This document shows, in pieces, positions 47,681 through 58,930 of a DNA stretch of 64,000 nucleotides. The DNA is taken from positions 22,840,001-22,904,000 of the forward strand of contig JARKIP010000048.1 of the NCBI GenBank assembly GCA_029990175.1, read 5' to 3'. Every line of letters starts with the position of its first letter. Position 1 is the stretch's first letter. The DNA comes from Petunia secreta. Lineage: Eukaryota > Streptophyta > Magnoliopsida > Solanales > Solanaceae. The notes below the pieces were generated by a model, which had not been told where the DNA came from, searched no databases, and saw only the letters and a program-made list of their open reading frames with translations. The position numbers and the translations under genes are program-made.

Positions 47681-49924
47681 AAAATACCTTGCACTATGCC
47701 TTCGCATTTGCTTTATTGCTTCGCCAATGGATGGGAAGACAATTTATCAAAGATATTGCAGCTTTCACTTACAAATTACGTCATGCCTACCATAAGCAAT
47801 TGGAGGCCTTATTCTAAAAGCCTATCATAAGCAATTGAAGGCTCTTTTATTATTGATCCTACCGTAAGCAATCGGAGGGTCTTATCATCAAGTCTATCGT
47901 GAGCAAGCGAAGACTTCATTAGCATTGAAGCCTACCATAAGCAATTGGAGGCCTTATTCTGAAGCCTATCATAAGCAATTGAAGGCTCTTTTATTATTGA
48001 TCCTACCGTAAGCAATCGAAGGGTCTTATCATCAAGTCTATCGTGAGCAAGCGAAGACTTCATAGCATTGAAGCCTACCATAAGCAATTGGAGGCCTTAT
48101 TCTGAAGCCTATCATAAGCAATTGAAGGCTCTTTTATTATTGATCCTACCGTAAGCAATCGGGGGGTCTTATTATCAAGTCTATCGTGAGCAAGCGAAGA
48201 CTTCATTAGCATTGAAGCCTACCATAAGCAATTGGAGGCCTTATTTTGAAGCCTATCATAAGCAATTGAAGGCTCTTTTATTATTGATCCTACCGTAAGC
48301 AATCGGGGGGGTCTTATTATCAAGTCTATCGTGAGCAAGCGAAGACTTCATTAGCATTCACGCCTACCATAAGCAATTGGAGGCCTTATTGCTCAAATTG
48401 CTTTGCACTTGCTTTCAATTATGCCTTTGCACTTGCTTTATATTATGACTTGCTTTACTTTTAGTTTAACAGGTCAGCCCTTAGACCCTCCTTGCTTTGT
48501 GCCGGACCGGATCACCAGCTGATTTGTAGACAATCAACCCCAAGACCCTCCTTGCTGCGTGCCCGACCGGCTTGCCAGTTGATTTGTCAAGATGTTCAAA
48601 TTGCCTTGCACTTGCTTTCAATTATGCCTTTGCACTTGATTTATATTATGACTTGCTTTACTTTTAGTTTAACAGGTCAGCCCTGATACCCTCCTTGCTT
48701 TGTGCCGGACCGGATCACCAGCTGATTTGTAGACAATCAACCCCAAGACCCTCCTTGCTGCGTGCCCGACCGGCTTGCCAGTTGATTTGTCAAGATGTTC
48801 AAATTGCCTTGCACTTGCTTTCAATTATGCCTTTGCACTTGATTTATATTATGACTTGCTTTACTTTTAGTTTAACAGGTCAGCCCTGATACCCTCCTTG
48901 CTTTGTGCCGGACCGGATCACCAGCTGATTTGTAGACAATCAACCCCAAGACCCTCCTTGCTGCGTGCCCGACCGGCTTGCCAGTTGATTTGTCAAGATG
49001 TTCAAATTGCCTTGCACTTGTTTTCAATTATGCCTTTGCACTTGCTTTATATTATGAACCGCTTTACTTTTAGCTTAGCAGGTTAACAGGTCAGTCCCGA
49101 GACCCTCCTTGCTTCGTGCCGGACCGGTTCGCCAGCTGATTTGTTCGACAATCAACCCCAAGACCCTCATTGCTTCATGCCCGACCGGCTTGCCAGTTGA
49201 TTTGTCAAGATTGTTGAAAATTCCTTGCACTATGCCTTCGCATTTGCTTTATTGCTTCGCCAATGGATGGGAAGACAATTTATCAAAGATATTGCAGCTT
49301 TCACTTACAAATTACGTCATGCCTACCATAAGCAATTGGAGGCCTTATTCTAAAAGCCTATCATAAGCAATTGAAGGCTCTTTTATTATTGATCCTACCG
49401 TAAGCAATCGGAGGGTCTTATCATCAAGTCTATCGTGAGCAAGCGAAGACTTCATTAGCATTGAAGCCTACCATAAGCAATTGGAGGCCTTATTCTGAAG
49501 CCTATCATAAGCAATTGAAGGCTCTTTTATTATTGATCCTACCGTAAGCAATCGGAGGGTCTTATTATCAAGTCTATCGTGAGCAAGCGAAGACTTCATA
49601 GCATTGAAGCCTACCATAAGCAATTGGAGGCCTTATTCTGAAGCCTATCATAAGCAATTGAAGGCTCTTTTATTATTGATCCTACCGTAAGCAATCGGGG
49701 GGTCTTATTATCAAGTCTATCGTGAGCAAGCGAAGACTTCATTAGCATTGAAGCCTACCATAAGCAATTGGAGGCCTTATTTTGAAGCCTATCATAAGCA
49801 ATTGAAGGCTCTTTTATTATTGATCCTACCGTAAGCAATCGGGGGGTCTTATTATCAAGTCTATCGTGAGCAAGCGAAGACTTCATTAGCATTCACGCCT
49901 ACCATAAGCAATTGGAGGCCTTAT
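46853..49924 (+). repeat. tandem duplication of a 1,536-bp block
   Basis: 46853-48388 and 48389-49924 are near-identical. Four landmark units recur at exactly +1,536 bp (46956/48492, 47159/48695, 47362/48898, 47573/49109). Each copy holds 203-bp units followed by 17 hairpin monomers and ends in GGAGGCCTTATT. Differences are few, for example ATACC/ATTCC near 47690/49226. Confidence 0.92.
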
Positions 49925-50352
49925 TTTGAAGCCTATCGTAGACAATCGAAGGCCTTATCATTTGAAGCCTACCATAGACAATTGGAGGCCCTATTATGAA
50001 GTCTACCGTAAACAATCGGAGACATCACATTTACCAAGTCTACCGTAGACAATCGGAGGCGTGGTTCTTTATCAAGTCTATCGTATACAATCGAAGACGT
50101 CATTATCATTTGAAGCCTACCATAAACAATTGGAGGCCTTTTATGAAGCCTATCGTAGACAATCGAAGGCACTATTGTTATGGAGCCTACCGTAAATAAT
50201 CGGGGGGCCTCATTATGAAGTCTATCGTAAACAATCGAAGACGTCATTATCATTTAAAGCCTTCCATAACAATTGGAAGCCTTTTTATGAAGCCTATCGT
50301 AGACAATCGAAGGCGCTATTGTTATGAATCCTACCATAGACAACTGGAGGCA
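47785..50352 (+). repeat. array of about 46 short hairpin-forming monomers with covarying arms
   Basis: Monomers of about 36 bp each form a stem of 7 bp with one bulged A and an 8-nt loop (TAAGCAAT or TAGACAAT). Examples are left GCCTACCA with right TGGAGGC, left GCCTATCG with right CGAAGGC, and left GTCTATCG with right CGAAGAC. Bases change on both arms together at three positions, so pairing is kept. Monomers are grouped in fours (about 144 bp) in the duplicated part: 17 in 47785-48388, 17 in 49321-49924, then 12 more to 50352. Interrupted by 203-bp units at 48389-49320. Confidence 0.9.
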
Positions 50353-51066
50353 TATCATGAATAAGGATCAGCTTAGAGGTTCTCCGGGCGGAGTATCTTG
50401 TCAGTTGATCGAAGGAAGAACTTTTGATGATATCACCACCCGCATTTACAATTTTGTTATCACTTTATTTATTTCTTATTCCAATTATTACAGTTTATTA
50501 GCAGTTGCACGTTTACCGTTTGTTGAGATTATTGCAGGATTTTTAGCAGCACCGCAGCAGCGTTTGGAGAATAAAATGGAGCTTTGCTTAGCAATGAACC
50601 GGGGCAATCGTTGATATGAGCTGGACTCGTCAACGAAGACCTGAAGAATCGCACCCGCATAAGTCATCCACCCTAGAGGTAAGTCTCTTGTTAACCCTGA
50701 GTCTGAGATTTGAGATTGAAGACAAGATGGCTCGGTTATCGAGGTGTAGTGGAAGCTATGTCCGTGTAAACCCCTCTTTATGGGTGTGTCGTCGACCACA
50801 TTTTCATAACTTGGGTGATTACAAGCCTCTTTTCCCGCGCTTGAGTAGTCGTTACTATCTCGTCTTTGATTTTCAAATCGCGTCGAACTACATATGGCCT
50901 GATTCTCTTTCAGTCCGAGATATGTAGGCAACTCGGAAACCGAAGTTCGGCCATGCCAGTAAGCCTCGCATTTTGATCCTAGGAATCGAAGTCTTGGCTT
51001 TACCGTGACAAAATTGGGTTTCACGTTAACTTCTTTACCCTAGAAACTCTTTCATCCTTTCCGGGT
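50353..51066 (+). other. 3' internal region of the young element
   Basis: Non-repetitive sequence between the hairpin array and the PPT. Frames of about 100 residues exist (50324-50614, 50616-50927) but show no known domain. Near 50922 is 'GATATGTAGGCAACTCGG', related to the motif near 45057. Confidence 0.5.
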
Positions 51067-51079
51067 AAAGAGGGGCAGC
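51067..51079 (+). promoter_or_regulatory. polypurine tract of the young element
   Basis: The strand reads AAAGAGGGGCAGC directly before the 3' LTR at 51080. It is intact apart from one C near its end, which is common in such elements. Confidence 0.8.
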
Positions 51080-52619
51080 TGTTGACACCCAATTTTGTCC
51101 CGAATTTTTTTTTTTCAAAATTAATAAATTATGGCAATATTTATGATTGAGGATAATTTTTTGAAAATTAAATATAATTGGTTAATTTCTGAGTAAAAGG
51201 GTCAAATTTTGCAATGCATAGCCTAATTTCTACCCTACCCGTGCAATCACCCGATTTTCTCATTTAAATCCTAAATTGGGATCAAAATTGCTCTTTCATT
51301 TAAATTCCAGCTTATTTATGCAAAGCCCATATCACACACAACCCATCATTTACCAATCTTCCTACTACACTTTAACCACACAACTATTCATTCATCTTCC
51401 TACTACAAAAAAAAACCCTACACCCAATATAACCCTAGACACACCACTTTTTGCACACCTCAGACCAGCCGTGCCCCCTCACATCTCACCATTTTTTCCC
51501 CTCTCCCACACATATATACAACACCAACGAGACCATTTCTTCTCCCTTTTAAGAAAAACCAGATCTGAAACAGAGTGAGATAACAAATCGAAGCAAAAGG
51601 GATCGGAGTATGGTTGATTTACGGCGACCTTGGTGGTGTCGTTTGGTTTTTGATCAGAAATATTAGATGTTTTCCCATTTCTCTTCTCCGATTTGTGACT
51701 GAAATAGATCGAAAAACAGTGTTAGGGACATCGAAATAAGGAAAACGGGGATGGGGTAGTAGTGACACCACCGGATTTCGTCTCCTCGCCGGAGAATCGG
51801 GTCGGAGTCGCTCCTCCTCCCTGCACCTGTGGTGCTGCCCCTGTTCTCGTTAAGTCGCGATTGAAACTAAGGATTATGGATCTTGACTATTGAATCATTG
51901 CTAGTCCTATTACGCTGCTACTGGGTTTCGTTGTTGGATTAGCGGGCGTCGTCCCTGTTATGATCGGAAAAACTGTGTTTCCGTCGCCGTTTTCACTTGG
52001 CACTGCTATGTTTGTTCCGTTGTTTTGAGTTTAATTTTCTGCATCCTCTTTGGTTCTGGGTTTGATTGCATTTACCAGAGTGTTGCACTCTGTGTTCTGG
52101 ATTTTGATGGTGGTCCGTTCATTGTTTCGTGTTTAATTGTGATGCTGCCTAACTATTTGTTGTGTGCAGTCCTTTCTCACGTGACAATGGCTTTGGTCAA
52201 GTGGATTATTGCGGATGCTATTGGGATAATTGTGTTAATGCGGCACAAAATGTTGAATTTGTGAAATTGTACTTTTCTGATTTGAACAAGATACTACACG
52301 GGCCGATGAAAATTCACATGCACGTATTGAGGCCTACACAAGGAATTGACGGATGATAAATTGACGGATTTTGAACACGATACTGCACTTGATCCGTCCC
52401 GTTCCCGTGTCCCTAAAGCAAAAGGCGATGATGAATGCATTTTAACGCTAAGCAAGTTGAATAGAGTAGTGGGTTTGGTGCTTTGGCACGGCAACACGGC
52501 CCGGGCTCCGTGTTTGCAACCGTACCAAATCCCGAGCCTCTATTCGACGCGCCATGCAAACCTGAGCCTAAATTTTGCAAAAAACAAACCCCTTATTATT
52601 ATTATTATTATTATTATTC

Positions 52620-52662
<43 letters not shown>

Positions 52663-53462
52663 TTTTTTTCTTATTATTATTATTACTTTATTATTATTTT
52701 ATTTTATTAATCATTACACTTTATTATCGTACTAATTCCGTTTAATTCCCGTTTTATTGCGAGGTATATCTTGGCACGAGCAATTCGGGAACGCTTTTGG
52801 CTAACTCGCGAATGAGAATAGTCCTTTGCATTGAGGGCATTTGGAGATTGAATTCGGACCCGAGCATTCAGAAATAAGACTTGGGAATTTTAGAAAAAAT
52901 CAAGACTCCCGCGAGTTGATCAATTTACCGGTTCTATCTTTAACTTTGCCTTCCTTAGATATTTATGTAAATAAAATGTGTGAATTATTTTATTTGATAA
53001 TAATATTTGATTGCTTGGTTTATTGCTTTACTTTATGTGCATTATCCTTTTTATTTTTGAAGTCGTTATTTAATTTATTGCAAACTGAGACAAATTAGCA
53101 AAATGCGTGCAAAAAATTAAAATATTTTTTCATAAACAAGTTTTATTTCAATTAATTATTTTAGATAATTTTTTTAGAAAAGCATATTTTGCAAATATTT
53201 GGAAGCCTGTCGGATTAACCGTATTTTACGGAATTTCGGAAGTGCCTTAAAAACCTTCTTCCGAAATTAATAAGACCTCTTACTTTTAGAATCTCTGGAA
53301 GAAAGACCGTCTTTTTTATAAAACGGAGTTTTGCACGCATTTGTTAATTTGGTTCCCTGTTTTCCTTAAATTGGGTGGCGACTCCAAAAACTCCAAAAGA
53401 GTTAGTCCATCCTGTCGATATTCCGGAATTTATCCCTTTCGGGGTAATTTTGGGGTTCAACA
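51080..53462 (+). repeat. 3' LTR of the young element
   Basis: This 2,383-bp LTR is nearly identical to 40955-43351. It ends GGGGTTCAACA and is followed by the CCAGG TSD. Confidence 0.93.
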
Positions 53463-55228
53463 CCAGGCAGATTTATCTTTGTTCCTCTATCCAGCAGATC
53501 CATATACGTTAAGTCAAGAGCACATGCCTCAATGTTTCTTCCCCCTCTAGGTAGCAGGAATCTATGGACAACTTCAAAGAGCAACTGATGTGTAGGTTCC
53601 ATCTCCTTCTTCTCAACCTCTCTTTCCTTTCTGAGTCTAGCTTTTCCTGAGAATTTCTTCACAACAATCAGAGGAGCGACACCATCAGTTCTCTTTAGCC
53701 ATTTCAGCTTGATGTACCTGCAATAACCTTCAGTAGGAACTTCAAGAATTGCTCCCAGATCCTTTCTTCCAAACTCAATCTCCACCTCTTTGACAACTGA
53801 GAACACTCTTTTTGCAGCTACTCTACAATTGATGTAGAACTCCCTGATCTCCTCAGCATACAGAAATCGGTTCTCCTTAGCAAAGAGGCTCAACCACCCC
53901 TGGTCCTCTACCTTTCTTAACAAAGGTCTCATGTTGTGCTTATCCAGGTCACTCGAGATGCTTCCAGCCAATACTTGGTGCCTAGCAAAGAAAGTTTCCC
54001 TGTCAATCTCTTCATCAGTCTCTTTCTTTTTCTTTTTTCCCTCTACTTCACTGTCAGTATCAGAATAACTAGGGTCAACATAATCCCCATCCTCATCACT
54101 TTCCACCTCTGCTTCAACAATACTTTTCTCCTGCTTCTCTTCTCCCACCTTTTTTCCTTGCTTCTTCTCAATATTTGCAACTTTTTCTACCTGCTGTTTC
54201 AGGGCAGAGCTAGTACCCACCCTCCTGGGTACTGCCTGCACAACAGGTTCTTTACCACCTTCGTTCTCACCCTGAGAGTCTTCATCACTCTCATCAACTA
54301 GCCTGATTTTAGACACAGCTTTTCAACATTTCACCAATCTTCTTCTCTTTTCTCTCACTGGCTTTGTTTCACTTACAAACACTGCTTCCTCTTCTTCCTC
54401 TTCCCCTATTATCTTCTCATCTTCTTCACCAAACTTTCTTTTCACACTTTTCTTTGGTTTTTCCATAGCCTTCTCACTGCTACCATCATCAGCCTGAGTC
54501 TTCTCATCTTTGTTCTCCTCAGAATCAGCCCAATAAAGTTCTACATCCTCATCTACTGCAGGAACTGAGCAAGAGCCAGGTTCTTGATTCAATTCCTTTG
54601 TAGCTTCAACAGAACTAGGTCCTCCACCTACTGGACCTTCCAACACAGACACCACATGAACTTTCTCAAGGGGAGCAGCCTCCGAACTAGGTTCGTCGAC
54701 TTGGCCCTTTTGAGACTCAGCAGAATCCTGCTCTCTCAATCTCTCCAACATATTTTCAACTACATTGACCTCTACTGCTTTGTCAGTTACTAAGGGAACA
54801 TGAAATCCACTCCTAGGAACAAAGTCCTCTAGTACAGTCTGCAAATTCTCTTCACTAGCATTCCCCCTATCAGTTGTACCACTAGGCTCTACTGTTTCTA
54901 CAATTTCATCTAACCCTTTAACTAAAATTTCAGTGCTCAACTTCCCAGGGATTTTAACCAAGTCTAAAGCAGTAGAACTAGTTAGGGTAGAGTCATGTCT
55001 TACCTCAACTGATTTTTCATCGGGAACTGGTGATGCCGACGTAGGAGGCGAGGGTTTTGCAACAACTTTCTTGGGACCCTTCTTTCCCATATTTTTATGG
55101 AATTTCAACCTCGCTTTGGCAATTCTTTCAGCAAGAGTAGAGGCGGGGGGTTTGAGAGTAGATTCTTTGGAGGTGTGGGTTTCGAAAGTTTTAGCCGGAG
55201 AGGCGGATGATGATTATGCTTGAGACAT
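53463..55228 (-). pseudogene. N-terminal part of the Copia post-pol ORF
   Basis: The ATG at 55228-55226 opens the frame but codon 5 is TAA. A Pro/Ser/Lys head and acidic, Lys-rich stretches follow. A TGA at 54325-54323 interrupts it once more. The part at 53960-53470 contains 'REFYINCRVAAKRVFSVV' and 'IEFGRKDLGAILEVP', matching the plant transposon-protein pattern seen near 30200 in the first Copia element. The frame is cut by the young element at the CCAGG TSD, just after 'DRGTKINLPG', and resumes at 40954. No membrane segment is visible. Confidence 0.78.
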
Positions 55229-55938
55229 GGTGTGGATTTTTGGTTAGGGTTTGAGAGAGAGGTTTTTTATTGTTTTGAATGTTAGAGAGAGAATAGAGTG
55301 GAAGAGAGTTTGATGAATGTTTCTCTTTCTATTGCTTCAATGTTAGTAAGAATAACAGTGGGTTCAAGCTTCTCTAAGGAATAGGTAGTAATGATGGTAT
55401 TGTAAAGAGGATAAGCTTTTTAGAGTTTTGGGAAACTAGGAAAGTATAGGATTTGATGGTTATTTAAATTTCTTCATTTAAGGCTTCTAGAATAGGTGGG
55501 GTCGGTAGAAGTCTTAGAGAAGTATAACTACAAAGGGAATTTTTCCTATGATTATGGGAGGTTACACAAATATGGAAAGTTTCCTTGATGCACGTTCATT
55601 AAGAAATCAATTTTAGTTATAACACTTAACATAAATAGCTGTGTAGATGTATCTGGACATGGTTCCTCATGCTTGTCTTGGTTCCTTCTACGTACCTTGT
55701 AGGTTCTTTCATGGGAACATATTAGAAACACTCTAATGGTACTCCGTTGAACAAGTATACTTAAATAAAGTACAAAATCAGAATGGACAATAACAACTAT
55801 AGTTGCAAGCAAGATAATGAACACTTAACTAGCCAAAACCTTGGCGAATAAATGCTGAGTCATCCGTGTATTTTTGTCATCCTTAACTCCAACCTGTTCC
55901 TCTCAAATTGAACTTTGTTCGGTGCTTTGGTAAAGATG
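55229..55938 (-). other. spacer between RNase H and the post-pol ORF
   Basis: About 700 bp without a supported ORF. Its last part, next to the post-pol ATG, is CT-rich in the sense strand like a plant 5' UTR. The post-pol gene may have its own transcript; that is inference. Confidence 0.4.
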
Positions 55939-57473
55939 TCAAGCAATTTGATCCTCAGTCCTGCAATAATTCATGGTGATTAGACCTTTTTCCACATTAT
56001 CTCTAAGAAAATGGTGTCTAATATCAATGTGCTTGGTTCTTTTATGTTGGACTGGGTTCTTGGCAATGTTCATTGCACTTGTGTTATCACAACAAATTGG
56101 CACAGCTCCGCATTTGATTTTAAAGTCCTCCAACTGCTGTTTGATCCATAGCAATTGTGAGCAGCATGATGCTGCAACTACATACTCTGCTTCTGCAGTA
56201 GACAAGGCTACTGAGTTCTGGTTCTTTGTAGCCTAAGAAACTAAGCAAGGACCAAGAAAATATTTCATCCCTGAAGTGCTTTTCTTGTCCACCAGATGAC
56301 CTGCATAATCTGCATCAGCAAAACTAATTAATTTAAAAGTACCACCCCTAGCGTACCATAGACATAAATCCTGAGTTCCCTTCAAGTATCTCAAGATTCT
56401 CTTCACAACTGTCAGATGTGATTCCTTAGGCTTGGACTGAAATCTAGCGCACAAACGTACACTATATACAATATCAGGTCGACTAGCTGTGAGATAGAGG
56501 AGTGACCCTATAATTTCTCTATATTTTGTTTTATTTGTTGAAGGACCTAGTTCATCCATATCCAGCTTTGTTCCAGGAGCAATAGGTGTAGACATTTGAT
56601 TTGCTCCTTCCATGTCGAACTTCTTTAGAAGCTCTCTGCATATTTCTGTTGATGAATCATAGTACCTTCAAGGGTCTGTTTAATCTGCAATCCTAGGAAG
56701 AAATTGAGTTCTCCCATCATACTCATTTCGAATTCACTGCCCATACCCTCAGCAAATCCTCTGCATAATTCCTCATCAGTGGCTCCGAAAATGATGTCAT
56801 CAACATATACCTGAACCACCAACAAATCTTTTCCTTTCTTCTTCAGGAACAATATGTTGTCAATCTTTCCTCTTGAAAATCCATTCTTAAGCAAGAACCC
56901 TGATAATCTCTCATACCAGGCTCTAGGAGCTTGCTTCAACCCATAGAGTGCCTTATTAAGTTTGTAAACGTGATCAAGAAATTCACTGTTCACGAAACCT
57001 GGAGGCTGTATCACATAAACTTCTTTATTCAGGTATCCATTCAGGAAGGCACTGTTGACATCCATCTGATATAGAGTAAACTCCATGTCTGTAGCAAAGG
57101 CAATCAACATTCTTATGGCTTCCATCCTGGCTACTGGTGCAAAGGTCTCATCATAGTCAATTCCTTCCTCTTGACTTTATCCTTGAACTACCAGTCTAGC
57201 TTTGTTTCTTGTTACTATACCATGTTCATCCAGTTTGTTCCTGAACACACATTTTGTTCCAATAATTGATCTGTCATTTGGCTTAGGAGCCAGATGCCAG
57301 ACTTTGCTTCTTTCAAACTGATGTAGTTCATCCTGCATGGCTAGGACCCAATCAGGATCTTCCAGGGCTTCCTTTACATTCATTGGCTCCATAGATGATA
57401 GGTAGGCAAAGAATGCACAAAAGTTCTTCAATGCAGATCTAGTCATAATTCCAGTATCTAACTCAAATAACAC
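55939..57473 (-). pseudogene. RT and RNase H of the second Copia element
   Basis: RT begins near 57473 ('WVLAMQDELHQFERSKVW'). It continues after a break near 57177 in 57125-56625 with 'YQMDVNSAFLNGYL', 'ALYGLKQAPRAWYERL' and the intact active site 'YVDDIIFGAT'. A frame break near 56620 separates it from RNase H in 56613-55939. RNase H has 'FADADYAG' and 'STAEAEYVVAASC', and its closing part 'HIDIRHHFLRD' is typical of Copia. A stop at 56233-56235 splits it. Most residues look functional, so the decay is recent. Confidence 0.87.
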
Positions 57474-57741
57474 ATTATCTAGAGGATGAGAACTTTGATG
57501 TTTCCATGGACGGGGTTGTATGTAATGAGAAGAACCTTCAGTGACATCTAGAGTGGGTTCTTCCTGATCATTAGGTTAACCAACTTTATCTATTGTTCCC
57601 CTTGACATGTTGACTCCTTGTTCCCTCTTAGTTGAATCTCCATCTTCTTAACATGGTTCCTCCTTTTCCTCTGGGTCCTCAGAGTTACTTATACAATCTT
57701 CTCGAGCAAGACCAATAGCTTGATCATCTATATCGTTTTCA
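57474..57741 (-). pseudogene. broken linker between integrase and RT of the second Copia element
   Basis: No long frame remains. It corresponds to the variable, Glu/Pro-rich integrase C-terminal region of Copia polyproteins. Several stops are present. Confidence 0.5.
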
Positions 57742-58930
57742 TCAATGCTCATCAAATACCACATGCATGCTCCCCTCTACTGTTTGTGTTCTCTTGTTAA
57801 ACACTTTGTAGGCCTTGCTTTGAGTAGAGTACCCAAGAAATATTGCCTCATCACTTCTTGCATCAAAATTTTCCAATGGTTCCTTGTCGTTGTTGTGAAC
57901 AAAATATTTATACCCAAAGGGTCTCAGATGTGCAATATTTGGTTTCCTTCCTCTGAGAAGTTCATAAGGAGTCTTGTAAAGAATAGCCCTTATGGAACAC
58001 CTGTTCAGCAAGTAACATGCATTGTTTATAGCTTCAGCCCGGAAGTTCTTTGTGAGACCACTTGATAGCAGCATGGTTCTTGCCATATCCTCCAAAGACA
58101 TGTTATTCCTTTCAACTACTCCATTTTGCTGTGGAGTTCTTGGTGCAGACAAATTATGATCAATGTCGTGTTTGGTACAATGCTCAGAGAATTTTATATT
58201 TTCGAACTCCATGCCATGGTTTGATCTGATGCTGACCAATTCTAGACTCAGCCTTTTCTGCACAATTCCTGCCCAATCCTTGAAGCTATCAAATGCTTCA
58301 TCTTTAGATGCCAAGAACAAAGTCCATGTGTACCTTGAATAATCGTGAACTATCACGAACACAAACCTCTTTCCTCCTCTGCTCCCGACTCGCATGGGTC
58401 CACAAAGACCCATATGTGTCAACTCCAGTGGCTTTGATGTACTTACCACCTTTTTGGATTTGAAGGATGATCTCACATATTTCCCTTTATCACAAGCATC
58501 ACACATCTTTTTGGTTTCAAATTTCTTGTTCGGCAATCCACGAACCAGCTCCTTTGACACTAACTTGTTGAGCTGTGATAGGCTAGCATGTCCCATCTTT
58601 TTATGCCACAGCTGAGAGTCACTTTCTTGAACATTCAAGCATGTTAAGTTATTTTCAGGCAGTGATTTTAGTGATGCTTTGTACAAATTATTTACCCTTT
58701 TTTCCTTCCATGACAATTTCTCCACTCTGTAGGTTCTTCACAATATACTCTATAGAGGAGAAGCTCACTTCATTTCCTCTGTCGCACAGTTGAGAAATAC
58801 TCAGCAAATTGTGTTGAAGACCGTCAACACAATATACATTTTCAATTGCATGATCCATAGATCTCCCAACTTTTCCAATTCCCACTATCTGACCATTTTT
58901 TCCTCCTCTGAAGGCTACACTGACTCCTTG
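57742..58930 (-). pseudogene. pre-integrase domain and integrase of the second Copia element
   Basis: The GAG-pre-integrase part (58885-58700) has 'NLLSISQLCDRG'. The main frame 58725-57742 (327 residues) has the zinc site H41, H46, C75 and C78. Its core follows the Copia pattern, but the catalytic triad is damaged. The first Asp is Gly106 (HMGLCGP where HMDLCGP is usual) and the second is Asn169 (RSNHGMEF where RSDHG is usual). The Glu is kept at 205. Spacing is normal, so the changes are point mutations. The protein could not integrate DNA although the frame is open. Confidence 0.87.

Larger units (their letters stand above)
40955..53462 (+). mobile_element. young non-autonomous LTR retrotransposon, 12.5 kb, Tat/Ogre-type signals
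   Basis: LTRs 40955-43351 and 51080-53462 are nearly identical, begin TGTTGACACCC and end GGGGTTCAACA. The flanks are CCAGG on both sides (40950-40954, 53463-53467). The PBS starts TGGCGACTCC and the PPT is directly before the 3' LTR. The 7.7 kb interior has no recognisable gag, protease, RT or integrase; it is filled by two families of tandem repeats and a 1,536-bp duplication. The PBS type and the 'GGATACGTAGGC' motif (about 45057) are reminiscent of Ogre-like elements, so an Ogre-type helper is the best guess. Confidence 0.92.

Noticed and set aside
46364..49086. Repeated 64-residue frames starting LCAGPDHQLICRQ
   Set aside because: They follow the 203-bp DNA repeat exactly and have only TTG starts. 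They are repeat artefacts and not a protein family.
47785..50352. CRISPR-like look of regular 36-bp repeats
   Set aside because: There are no unique spacers: the between-monomer DNA is itself repeated, and the setting is a plant retrotransposon. Neither fits CRISPR.
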